A DNA stretch of 18,024 bases, taken from assembly GCA_016193545.1 (NCBI GenBank), contig JACPSA010000112.1, forward strand, positions 1-18,024, read 5' to 3'. Position 1 is the stretch's first letter. Each line of letters starts with the position of its first letter. The position numbers were made by a program, and so were the translations under genes. Positions 7,534 to 14,336 of this stretch are shown piece by piece. Below the pieces are notes generated by a model. The model made no database searches. It saw only the letters and a program-made list of their open reading frames with translations, and was not told where the DNA came from. This stretch comes from Chloroflexota bacterium. Lineage in GTDB: Bacteria; Chloroflexota; Dehalococcoidia; Dehalococcoidales; UBA2162.

Positions 7534-7560
7534 GGTATCCCACCTCAGCTATCTTACGGG

Positions 7561-7585
7561 CCGGGATAACTCCTCAATTACCCGG
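7561..7585 (-). promoter_or_regulatory. Stem-loop in the aroF leader
   Basis: In the aroF transcript CCGGGTAA pairs with TTATCCCGG (plus-strand arms 7561-7569 and 7578-7585), one base bulged. The eight-base loop contains GAGGAG, which looks like a Shine-Dalgarno sequence but has no start codon after it. The stem ends 27 bases before the aroF ATG. It could influence translation or mRNA stability. No leader peptide rich in aromatic residues and no T-run were seen, so classical attenuation is not supported. Confidence 0.35.
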
Positions 7586-7617
7586 GGCAATTTCAATCCC
7601 GCATCACTCCTAGGAGA

Positions 7618-7646
7618 ATAATACACTTACCGTGTATGGTCGTCAA
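7618..7646 (-). promoter_or_regulatory. Promoter of aroF (sigma70-type)
   Basis: On the minus strand a TTGACG -35 box (7641-7646) is followed after exactly 17 bases by a TATTAT -10 box (7618-7623). Each box matches the consensus at five of six positions. Transcription would start near 7611, giving a leader of roughly 78 bases before the aroF ATG. It is the clearest promoter in the window. Confidence 0.75.
7621..7637. promoter_or_regulatory. Inverted repeat inside the aroF promoter (candidate operator)
   Basis: ATACAC (7621-7626) and GTGTAT (7632-7637) are perfect six-base inverted arms around a five-base centre. The dyad lies in the spacer of the aroF promoter and overlaps three bases of its -10 box, where a dimeric repressor would block RNA polymerase. 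The divergent iorA operon begins about 120 bases away, so the site might also affect it. The binding protein is unknown and no regulator gene is in the window. Confidence 0.5.
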
Positions 7647-7721
7647 GTCCATTTCCCATTCAAAAGAGACAGAAACTCTCCCTCAATTAAAGCTATGAGC
7701 TATGAAACATCTCATTAGCGC

Positions 7722-7751
7722 TTGCCTGATAAGCAGGTCATGTTGTAATAT
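7722..7751 (+). promoter_or_regulatory. Weak candidate promoter of the ior operon
   Basis: TTGCCT (7722-7727) and TAATAT (7746-7751) are separated by 18 bases. A start point seven to eight bases further would fall at the iorA ATG (7759), which would make the message leaderless and agrees with the lack of a visible ribosome binding site there. The -10 box matches only four of six consensus positions. The imperfect dyad TGTTGTAATATAACA (7741-7755) overlaps it. Confidence 0.3.
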
Positions 7752-7758
7752 AACAAAA

Positions 7759-9585
7759 ATGATAAAACTACTCTCTGGAAATGAAGCCTTGGCTCTGGGA
7801 GCCTACCACGCCGGCGTAAAGGTAGCCGCCGCCTATCCCGGAACCCCGAGTACCGAAATACTGGAGTCCCTGGCAGACTATGATGATGTCTACGCCGAAT
7901 GGTCGACCAATGAACAGGCAGCCATGGAGGTAGCGCTAGGCGCTGCTTATGCCGGAGTCCGCGCCATGGTGTCCCTGAAACAGGTAGGGCTGAACGTTGC
8001 CAGCGACGCCTTTATGGCCGCCGCGACTACCGGAGTCAGCGCCGGTATGGTTGTAGTCTGCGCCGATGACCCAGGAATACATAGCTCACAGAATGAACAG
8101 GATAGTCGACATTATGTCAAGTTAGCCAAAGTGCCCATGCTGGAACCGGCTGATAGCCAGGAAGCCTACGAATTTATGGCTTACGCCTTTGACATCAGCG
8201 AAAAGTTCGATACGCCGGTGCTGGTACGCACTACCACGCGTATCTCCCACTCCAAGTCAGTGGTAAAGGTAGACCGTACCAGAGCCGTACCAGCCAGTCA
8301 AGCGGTCTTCCAGCACAATGTCGCCAAATATGTTATGCTGCCGGCTTATGCCCGACTCAGACACCAATTAGTTGAGGAACGTCTGGTCAAGCTGGCCGAC
8401 TTTTCTGAGACCTTTCCCTCTAACCACATACTCCGGGGAGAACATCGACTAGGCGTGGTGACCAGCGGCGTCAGCTACCAGTACGCAATCGACGCTCTAC
8501 CTCAAGCCTCTTTTCTTAAACTAGGTATGACTTATCCTCTCCCTCAGAATTTACTGCGCCAGTTTGCCGCACAGGTAGACAAGCTGGTAGTTATCGAGGA
8601 ACTCGACCCATTTCTCCAGGAGAATATCCAGGCTATGGGCATCAAGGTGAGCGGCAAGGAGTTCATACCACGCGCCGGCGAGCTAAATCCGGACATCATC
8701 GAACAGGCCAGTCGTAGTGCCGGCTGGTTGCCCAAAGCACCTGCCCGAGAGAAAATAGGCATAACCACCGAGTTGGCCAAGCGCCCGCCCTTGCTCTGCC
8801 CGGGGTGTCCGCACAGCGGCATATTCTTTGTCCTCAGCAGCATCGGGCAGCGCTCCAAACTTTCCGGCTCAAAAGGCAAACCCAGCAAAGAATCGAAACT
8901 AATCATCACCGGAGATATCGGCTGTTATACCCTGGGTGCCTACCCTCCCCTGCTGGCTCTGGATACCACCGCCTGTATGGGTGCCAGTATCGGCCTGGCG
9001 CTGGGCATGGAAAAGGCCGGGGTAAGTAGTAAAGTAGTAGCCGTTATCGGCGATTCCACATTTATGCATGCCGGCATCACCGGACTGGTCAACGCTGTCT
9101 ACAATAGCGGGCGAATAACATTGATAATCCTGGACAACGGTACTACCGCCATGACCGGACATCAAGACCACCCCGGCACCGGTATTTCGGCACAGGGTAA
9201 AGAAACCACTAAAGTAGAACTGGAAAGCCTAGTCCGCGGCATCGGGGTGAGTAATGTCAGGGTAGTCGATGCTTTCAATCTCAAGGCGCTGAGAGCCAGC
9301 GTCAGGAGTTCTCTGGACAGTACCGAGCTTTCCGTTATTATCGTCCGTGGTAGCTGCTCGATGCTTGTGCCAAAGCGCTCCGGGCCCAGAGTCATCGATA
9401 ATGAGAAATGCAACCAGTGCGATGTCTGCCTCCTCATCGGCTGTCCCGCCATCCAGAGTGATAGTGAACGGATTACTATCGACACGGCTTTATGTGTCGG
9501 CGATATCTGTACCATCTGCCAGCAACTTTGCCCCCGGCAGGCAATAAGCAGGCAATCCGAGACTGGTGCTGAGGAATTGGCATGA
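7759..9585 (+). CDS. iorA: Indolepyruvate:ferredoxin oxidoreductase, alpha subunit
   Basis: IorA with IorB oxidises arylpyruvates (from Trp, Phe, Tyr) with CoA to arylacetyl-CoA, CO2 and reduced ferredoxin, reversibly; cytosolic. From the ATG at 7759 the protein has 608 residues, normal for the family, and begins MIKLLSGNEALALGAY, the usual N-terminus. An ATG at 7702 would add 19 unrelated residues and has no better ribosome binding site. The pyrimidine-binding domain comes first (YPGTPSTEI 26-34), then CPGCPHSG (347-354). The thiamine diphosphate domain follows with GDIGCYTLG (385-393), GDSTFMH (431-437) and DNGTTAMTGHQ (459-469). A C-terminal double [4Fe-4S] ferredoxin domain ends the protein: Cys 551, 554, 557, 562 and Cys 579, 584, 587, 591. 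The second cluster has a C-x4-C spacing where C-x2-C is usual. It overlaps iorB by four bases. Confidence 0.95.
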   Translation: MIKLLSGNEALALGAYHAGVKVAAAYPGTPSTEILESLADYDDVYAEWSTNEQAAMEVALGAAYAGVRAMVSLKQVGLNVASDAFMAAATTGVSAGMVVVCADDPGIHSSQNEQDSRHYVKLAKVPMLEPADSQEAYEFMAYAFDISEKFDTPVLVRTTTRISHSKSVVKVDRTRAVPASQAVFQHNVAKYVMLPAYARLRHQLVEERLVKLADFSETFPSNHILRGEHRLGVVTSGVSYQYAIDALPQASFLKLGMTYPLPQNLLRQFAAQVDKLVVIEELDPFLQENIQAMGIKVSGKEFIPRAGELNPDIIEQASRSAGWLPKAPAREKIGITTELAKRPPLLCPGCPHSGIFFVLSSIGQRSKLSGSKGKPSKESKLIITGDIGCYTLGAYPPLLALDTTACMGASIGLALGMEKAGVSSKVVAVIGDSTFMHAGITGLVNAVYNSGRITLIILDNGTTAMTGHQDHPGTGISAQGKETTKVELESLVRGIGVSNVRVVDAFNLKALRASVRSSLDSTELSVIIVRGSCSMLVPKRSGPRVIDNEKCNQCDVCLLIGCPAIQSDSERITIDTALCVGDICTICQQLCPRQAISRQSETGAEELA

Positions 9586-10178
9586 AGAAGCTAGATATGC
9601 TGGTTACCGGAGTGGGTGGTCAGGGAGTTATTCTGACCAGTGATATAATTGCTCAGGCAGCCATCGCCGCCGGATATGACACTAAGAAAACGGATACCAT
9701 CGGTATGTCCCAGCGTGGAGGCAGTGTTATCAGTCACGTACGAATTGGTTCAAAGGTTCACTCCCCTTTGATTAAACAAGGTGAAGTCGACATACTGCTC
9801 GCCTTTGAAAAACTTGAAGCAGCTAGGTGGGGACACTATCTCCGCTCCAGAGGGATAGCTATCGTTAATAATCTGGCACTACCGCCGTTGTCCGTCAGTC
9901 TAGGAGAGGAACAGTATCTCAGTGATGACGAGATGCTTAATATCCTCAAGCAACAGGCAGACCGCATCTATCTGGTCAACGGCAGCCAGCGTGCCAAGGA
10001 ACTGGGCAATATCAGAACACTCAACATGTTTATGCTGGGTTGCGCTTCACCGTTCATACCCTTTAAGATTAGTATCTGGCAGGATGAAATCTCGCAACAC
10101 CTGCCAGACAAAGTCCGGCAAATTAACCTTAGCGCATTTGAACGAGGCAGAAAGGAGATAAGAAATGCCAATATCTGA
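9582..10178 (+). CDS. iorB: Indolepyruvate:ferredoxin oxidoreductase, beta subunit
   Basis: A 198-residue protein of the pyruvate/ketoisovalerate oxidoreductase gamma-domain family, the small partner of IorA. The N-terminal nucleotide/CoA-related motif VTGVGGQGVILTSDI and the segment GMSQRGGSVISHVRIG are characteristic of IorB, and the length is normal. Its ATG overlaps the iorA stop as ATGA, so the two subunits are probably made in equal amounts by coupled translation. The 3' end overlaps the aminotransferase gene by 14 bases. No missing motif was seen. Confidence 0.94.
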   Translation: MKKLDMLVTGVGGQGVILTSDIIAQAAIAAGYDTKKTDTIGMSQRGGSVISHVRIGSKVHSPLIKQGEVDILLAFEKLEAARWGHYLRSRGIAIVNNLALPPLSVSLGEEQYLSDDEMLNILKQQADRIYLVNGSQRAKELGNIRTLNMFMLGCASPFIPFKISIWQDEISQHLPDKVRQINLSAFERGRKEIRNANI

Positions 10179-11376
10179 AAACATCCGCAAGAGTATGACG
10201 ACAGGGTCGGTAATCAGGAAAATGTTCGATGAAGGTTTAATCCTCAAGCAGCGCTACGGGGAAGACAATGTTTTCGACCTTTCGCTGGGCAACCCGATGA
10301 TGGAACCTCCTGAGGAGTTTCGCCAGGAACTGAAGAAGCTGGCGGAGCATCCCCTGGGCGGAATGCATCGGTATATGGAAAATGCCGGCTACCGTGAGAC
10401 CAGAACAGCCGTGGCCGCCCAGCTTTCGCTGGAGACCGGCATCAAATTCACGATGAAGGATGTTATTATGAGCTGCGGGGCAGCCGGAGCCCTCAATGTG
10501 GTGCTGAAAACAATACTCAATCCGGGAGAAGAGGCCATTCTATTCGCCCCTTACTTTGTCGAGTACGGCAACTACATCAGCAACCACAATGGAGTGACCC
10601 GGGTTTTACCTACAGACGAACAGTTTATGCCCAGGCTCGATATTCTTGAAGATACTATCGGTCCCAAAACTAAGGCGGTCCTGATAAACTCCCCCAACAA
10701 CCCCACCGGCGTTGTCTATAGCGGTGAGTTCTGGCAGCAACTGGGGGAATTACTACGCCGGAAGGATGCCCAATACGGGACAGGAATGTATCTCATCAGT
10801 GACGAGGCATACCGTAAGATTATCTACGACGGCCTGGAATATCCCTCGCCTTTACACCACTATCAGCAGACCATTGTTGTCACCTCTCACTCCAAGGACC
10901 TGGCACTACCTGGTGAACGCATCGGCTATATCGCCGTTCACCCCGAATGTAAACAGCATGATGACTTACTGAACGGATTTATCTTCTGTACCCGAACTCT
11001 CGGGTTTATCAATGCTCCGGCCCTACTGCAACGCCTGGTAACCCCCCTGCAAAATGTGACCGTCTCCATCGCCGAGTATCAGAAAAAGAGAGATTTCTTA
11101 TACAAGCATCTCACTGAAATGGGATATTCCCTGATAAAGCCACAGGGTGCTTTCTACATGTTCCCCAAATCTCCTCTGGAAGATGAGGTTGCTTTTGTCG
11201 ATGAGCTAAAGGAATGGAAGGTACTGACCGTTCCTGGTGTTGGCTTCGGCACTCCGGGGTATTTCCGGATATCTTACTGTGTTGACGACAGGGTCCTGGA
11301 AGGTTCGTTGACCGGTTTCCGGAAGGTGGCCGAAAAATTCAATCTAAGACCACGTGCCGCCGTTAAAAAACGATGA
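10165..11376 (+). CDS. Class I/II PLP-dependent aminotransferase
   Basis: A 403-residue fold-type I aminotransferase. Visible are the substrate/PLP-binding segment NSPNNPTG (175-182), SDEAYRKI (212-219) with the Asp that contacts the pyridine nitrogen, and the Schiff-base lysine K244 in SHSKDLALPGERIGY, followed by the phosphate-binding Arg252. A C-terminal Arg that binds the substrate carboxylate lies near YFRISYC. The family resembles aspartate/aromatic aminotransferases. The substrate is not readable from sequence, but coupling to iorAB (a 14-base overlap, with AAAGGAG upstream of ATG 10165) suggests aromatic amino acids and their 2-oxoacids. It would supply or consume arylpyruvates for IorAB. 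It ends the rightward operon, and the 67-base gap to the convergent acyl-CoA ligase shows no convincing terminator. Confidence 0.9.
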   Translation: MPISENIRKSMTTGSVIRKMFDEGLILKQRYGEDNVFDLSLGNPMMEPPEEFRQELKKLAEHPLGGMHRYMENAGYRETRTAVAAQLSLETGIKFTMKDVIMSCGAAGALNVVLKTILNPGEEAILFAPYFVEYGNYISNHNGVTRVLPTDEQFMPRLDILEDTIGPKTKAVLINSPNNPTGVVYSGEFWQQLGELLRRKDAQYGTGMYLISDEAYRKIIYDGLEYPSPLHHYQQTIVVTSHSKDLALPGERIGYIAVHPECKQHDDLLNGFIFCTRTLGFINAPALLQRLVTPLQNVTVSIAEYQKKRDFLYKHLTEMGYSLIKPQGAFYMFPKSPLEDEVAFVDELKEWKVLTVPGVGFGTPGYFRISYCVDDRVLEGSLTGFRKVAEKFNLRPRAAVKKR

Positions 11377-11443
11377 TACAGTCTTCGCAAATTCATAAGG
11401 CTGAAAACAGCTTACTGACAAAAAGTATCCGCGTTCGCAGACG

Positions 11444-12871
11444 TTACTCTATCAGCTTGAGCCGTTGAATCTTACCAGACGGCCCCTTGGGGAGGGATTC
11501 CCTGAATAAAACCCGCCGGGGAGTTTTGAACTTACCCAGTTCTCTTCGGCACAGGTCGATGATTTCCTTCTCGGTAGCCCGTGTTCCCGGTTTTAACACC
11601 ACGAATGCCTCTATCTCCTGCCCGTATCTATCATCCGGAACGCCAACCGCTGCCGCCTCTAAGATACAGGCATGCTGATACAGTACGGTATCTATCTCCG
11701 CCGGCGCAATATTCTCTCCGCCTTTGATTATCAACTCTTTGAGCCGGCCGGTAATGAAAAAAAAGCCGTCTTCATCCCGGTAGCCCATGTCACCGGTATG
11801 CAGCCAGCCATTCACCAGAGCACTGTCAGTGAGGTCAGGTGCCTTGTAATACTCCTTCATGACATTGTCCCCTCGGACCAGTATTTCACCTATTTGTCCC
11901 GGAGCCAGTTTATGTCCGTCCCGGGGGTCGACTACCTTAGCCTCATTACCTACCGGCACACCCGGAGAGCCATATTTGCCCTTTTCCGGCTCGATGGGAT
12001 TGGAGAAGACCGGCGCTGCCGTCTCCGTCAAACCCATAGTCTGGATGATAGGCACCCTGAATTTGCTCTCAAACTCTTTCTGCAATGGCGGCGGCAGAGG
12101 CGCCGAAGCCGAACGCCCAAATCTGAGCTGACTTAAATTGAGATTCTTGTCCTGCCCGTAAGGGTCGGTAGCCTCCAAAAGATAGGACATAATAGTAGGC
12201 ACCACGCTGAACCAGGTACATTTATACTCGCTGATAAGTTCCCAGAAATTGCTGGTATGGAAGCGATGAGGCATAACCACGCTGCCACCACTAACCACCG
12301 GCGTCACCGTAGTGACTATCTGGCCATTGATATGATACAGAGGTAGTGAGCAGAGCGCCCGGTCGGCTCCGGTCAACCGGTGTGCCATCGTCGTGTATTC
12401 CCCTCCGGTAACCACATTCTTCTGAGTTAAGACCACCCCTTTGGGTAAACCGGTGGTCCCGGAAGTGTAAAGCAGCAGAGCATTATCATCCTCATTTACT
12501 GCGGGTAAGCTTACTCCGCTCAGGTCCTTTTCGGGAAAGATAGCCTCGCTGTCGACATCGATAAAGCTTAGCTGAATCGCCCGGGACGCTTTCTTCACCG
12601 CCGTCTCCAGCCTTTCCCCCTGGTCTTCGGTCGCCAGAATAATTCTGGTATCCGAGTGCTCCACAACATACTCCAGATGGGACTGCTGTGCCAACAGGTT
12701 GATTGGGGCAATTACCAGTCCCGAGTACATTACTCCCAGAAAAAGCTTGGCCGTCTGATAGCCGTTAGGCAGTAAAAAGGAAACCTTGTCCCCCCGACCC
12801 AGACCCATCTTAATCAGGTGCTTTCCCAGAGACTGTGAATCGCGCTGCAACTGGCGATAGGTTAACATCAA
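11444..12871 (-). CDS. AMP-forming acyl-CoA synthetase (acyl-adenylate family)
   Basis: A member of the ANL superfamily, which activates a carboxylic acid with ATP and CoA to acyl-CoA via an acyl-adenylate. The P-loop LYTSGTTGLPKG is at 134-145 of the 475-residue form. Later come the GLTETAAP-type A5 segment, WLHTGDMGY, GRLKELIIKGGENI (A8, hinge) and the catalytic lysine of GPSGKIQRLKL near the C-terminus. The acid is unknown; the core resembles fatty-acyl and 4-coumarate CoA ligases. The coordinates use the first canonical start (TTG 12871), but the frame stays open and family-like for 32 codons further upstream (VLVIGTIRDIIDRQAEKQPD), with a Shine-Dalgarno sequence eight bases before an ATC at 12950-12952. 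The true protein therefore probably begins there (about 502 residues). It is the last gene of the korABC operon. Confidence 0.9.
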   Translation of the reverse strand: MMLTYRQLQRDSQSLGKHLIKMGLGRGDKVSFLLPNGYQTAKLFLGVMYSGLVIAPINLLAQQSHLEYVVEHSDTRIILATEDQGERLETAVKKASRAIQLSFIDVDSEAIFPEKDLSGVSLPAVNEDDNALLLYTSGTTGLPKGVVLTQKNVVTGGEYTTMAHRLTGADRALCSLPLYHINGQIVTTVTPVVSGGSVVMPHRFHTSNFWELISEYKCTWFSVVPTIMSYLLEATDPYGQDKNLNLSQLRFGRSASAPLPPPLQKEFESKFRVPIIQTMGLTETAAPVFSNPIEPEKGKYGSPGVPVGNEAKVVDPRDGHKLAPGQIGEILVRGDNVMKEYYKAPDLTDSALVNGWLHTGDMGYRDEDGFFFITGRLKELIIKGGENIAPAEIDTVLYQHACILEAAAVGVPDDRYGQEIEAFVVLKPGTRATEKEIIDLCRRELGKFKTPRRVLFRESLPKGPSGKIQRLKLIE

Positions 12872-12960
12872 GCCCGGCTCGGGAGCAATGAGAAACAGCT
12901 TGTCCGGTTGTTTTTCAGCCTGTCGATCAATGATATCCCTGATAGTACCGATGACAAGTA

Positions 12961-12965
12961 CCTCT
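12961..12965 (-). promoter_or_regulatory. Ribosome binding site suggesting a non-ATG/GTG/TTG start of the ligase
   Basis: AGAGG on the minus strand overlaps the korC stop and lies eight bases from the in-frame ATC at 12950-12952. No ATG, GTG or TTG occurs in this frame between the upstream stop (12968-12970) and 12871, although the residues encoded there look like the normal ligase N-terminus. An AUC start is the simplest reading of the sequence as given. Confidence 0.4.
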
Positions 12966-13497
12966 ACTTAATAAGCTGGTAACCCGCTTCGAAAGCCCGT
13001 GCGTTTTCTTCTTTGAACTTGGGGACAACATCCAGCATAGCCGCAAGGAGTATCTCCTTACCGAATATCTCCATCTTCCTGGCCATAGCCCCCAGCATCA
13101 CACTATTGGTATAAATAGCCTGACCCAATTTTTCGATAGCGATATCCCGGGCCGCCACCGAATAGTGAGTTATCTTCTTAACTTTCTCCTCATCCACTTC
13201 AGTGCTGCTCGGGTCATAAAAAATGACCCCTTGACTAACCATGTCGACGTGGCGACGATAAGCCGGAGTGGAGAAAGCGCAGAAATAGTCGGGGTCCTCG
13301 ACGATGGGACTATCAATCGGCTCACGGGACACAATTACCTGAGCGCGCACATAGCCACCTCTTTGCTCGGTACCGTGACTTTTCAGCATGGTAACCCGGT
13401 ACTGTTGTTTGATGGCCGCCAAACCGATGATTTGTCCCAGCCTGACGATACCCTGTCCGCCGAATCCGCTTATCAGTATCTCCGTCCGCTCTTTCAT
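12964..13497 (-). CDS. korC: 2-oxoacid:acceptor oxidoreductase, gamma subunit
   Basis: A 177-residue gamma subunit of a four-part 2-oxoacid oxidoreductase (OR gamma domain). The family motif ISGFGGQGIVRLGQIIG is near the N-terminus, followed by SHGTEQRGGYVRAQVIV (positions about 40-56), the conserved segment that precedes the subunit interface. The rest (DYFCAFSTPAYRRHV, YTNSVMLGAM) is also typical. ATG at 13497 overlaps the korB stop as ATGA, and AGGAG lies nine bases upstream. It pairs with KorA and KorB. The downstream ligase frame begins right behind its stop. Confidence 0.93.
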   Translation of the reverse strand: MKERTEILISGFGGQGIVRLGQIIGLAAIKQQYRVTMLKSHGTEQRGGYVRAQVIVSREPIDSPIVEDPDYFCAFSTPAYRRHVDMVSQGVIFYDPSSTEVDEEKVKKITHYSVAARDIAIEKLGQAIYTNSVMLGAMARKMEIFGKEILLAAMLDVVPKFKEENARAFEAGYQLIK

Positions 13498-14336
13498 TTC
13501 ACCAGGCTCCTGCGGTCGATATCCTTAACCTTACCTTTGATAACGCTGGCATAGTCCGGCCGACTGTTGCTGGCATCGAAGTAGACGCCGGTCCTCCAGA
13601 TGGTATCCTTATCCGGCGTTTCATCCATGCGGCGCGCCCGGCTCTTAATCCAGCGGAACATATTGACGGTATTCCTTGTCCCCAGGGCAGTACTGGCATA
13701 ATTGGTAATACATGGGAAAATCACGTGTACCAGAGAAAACCCCCGGTTCTGTAACGCCTTTCTCATGCTTTCCAGGCCGTATTCGCCGTCCATACTCATA
13801 TGCCTGGCCAGAAAAGTAGCCCCAGCCTCACGGATGATATTCAGGATATCTCTGCCATCCTGGATCCAGTTCGGTTCATACATACCGTAAGGACTACTAT
13901 CGGTAACCGACCCCTCGGGTGTAGTCCAGGAATATTGACCACCGGTCGATTGGTAGCCCAGGTTGTCGCAGACGACGACGGTAGCATCGACATTACGTCT
14001 GGCGGCATTGAGCAGATGCTGCAAACCAATGCCGAAAGCATCGCCATCACCAACAGTGCAAACAATTTTTTTTCCTGGCGGTAGAGACAGGGTCAAGCCG
14101 CTCATCATGGCATAAATTCTGCCGTGTGTTGCCGCCAGACCATCACCCTTCCACATGGCAAATGTCTGCCGGCCAGAACAGCCGATAGAGGTTGCCCAGA
14201 TTACATCTTCTATACCTAAATCAAGGTCATCGATAGCCTTGGTCAACATCTTCTGCGTCTGGCCCAGGCCACAGCCGCTACAAGCGGTACTGGGGGTCTT
14301 TCTGATTCTAAAATACTTTTCCGCCAGATAATCCAT
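13494..14336 (-). CDS. korB: 2-oxoacid:acceptor oxidoreductase, beta subunit (thiamine diphosphate)
   Basis: About 280 residues, the thiamine diphosphate-binding half of the enzyme. TACSGCGLG near residue 19 corresponds to the CPGCGHG motif. GDGDAFGIGLQHLLNAARRN is the diphosphate/Mg site, followed by VVVCDNLGYQSTGGQYSWTT. In ordinary KorB proteins this loop reads N-x-x-YGMTGGQxSPTT, so the YQS and SWTT variants point to an unusual substrate pocket. SIGCSGR also fits the family. I prefer ATG at 14336, which has GGGAGG seven bases upstream and overlaps the korA stop as TGATG; GTG at 14339 is the alternative. CoA-dependent oxidative decarboxylation of a 2-oxoacid is known for the family, but the acid is not identified. 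Confidence 0.93.
   Translation of the reverse strand: MDYLAEKYFRIRKTPSTACSGCGLGQTQKMLTKAIDDLDLGIEDVIWATSIGCSGRQTFAMWKGDGLAATHGRIYAMMSGLTLSLPPGKKIVCTVGDGDAFGIGLQHLLNAARRNVDATVVVCDNLGYQSTGGQYSWTTPEGSVTDSSPYGMYEPNWIQDGRDILNIIREAGATFLARHMSMDGEYGLESMRKALQNRGFSLVHVIFPCITNYASTALGTRNTVNMFRWIKSRARRMDETPDKDTIWRTGVYFDASNSRPDYASVIKGKVKDIDRRSLVK

Noticed and set aside
7534..7560. T-box-like GAGGTGGGATACC before aroF
   Set aside because: It resembles the AGGGTGGNACC core only partly, sits at the position of the ribosome binding site, and no stem I or antiterminator structure is visible in a leader of about 78 bases.
7702..7758. N-terminal extension of IorA from the ATG at 7702
   Set aside because: The 19 extra residues do not resemble the family N-terminus, and the ATG at 7759 starts exactly at the conserved LLSGNEA segment.
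11377..11443. A terminator between the convergent aminotransferase and ligase genes
   Set aside because: Only a short GCTG/CAGC stem with a bulge and no T-run is present.
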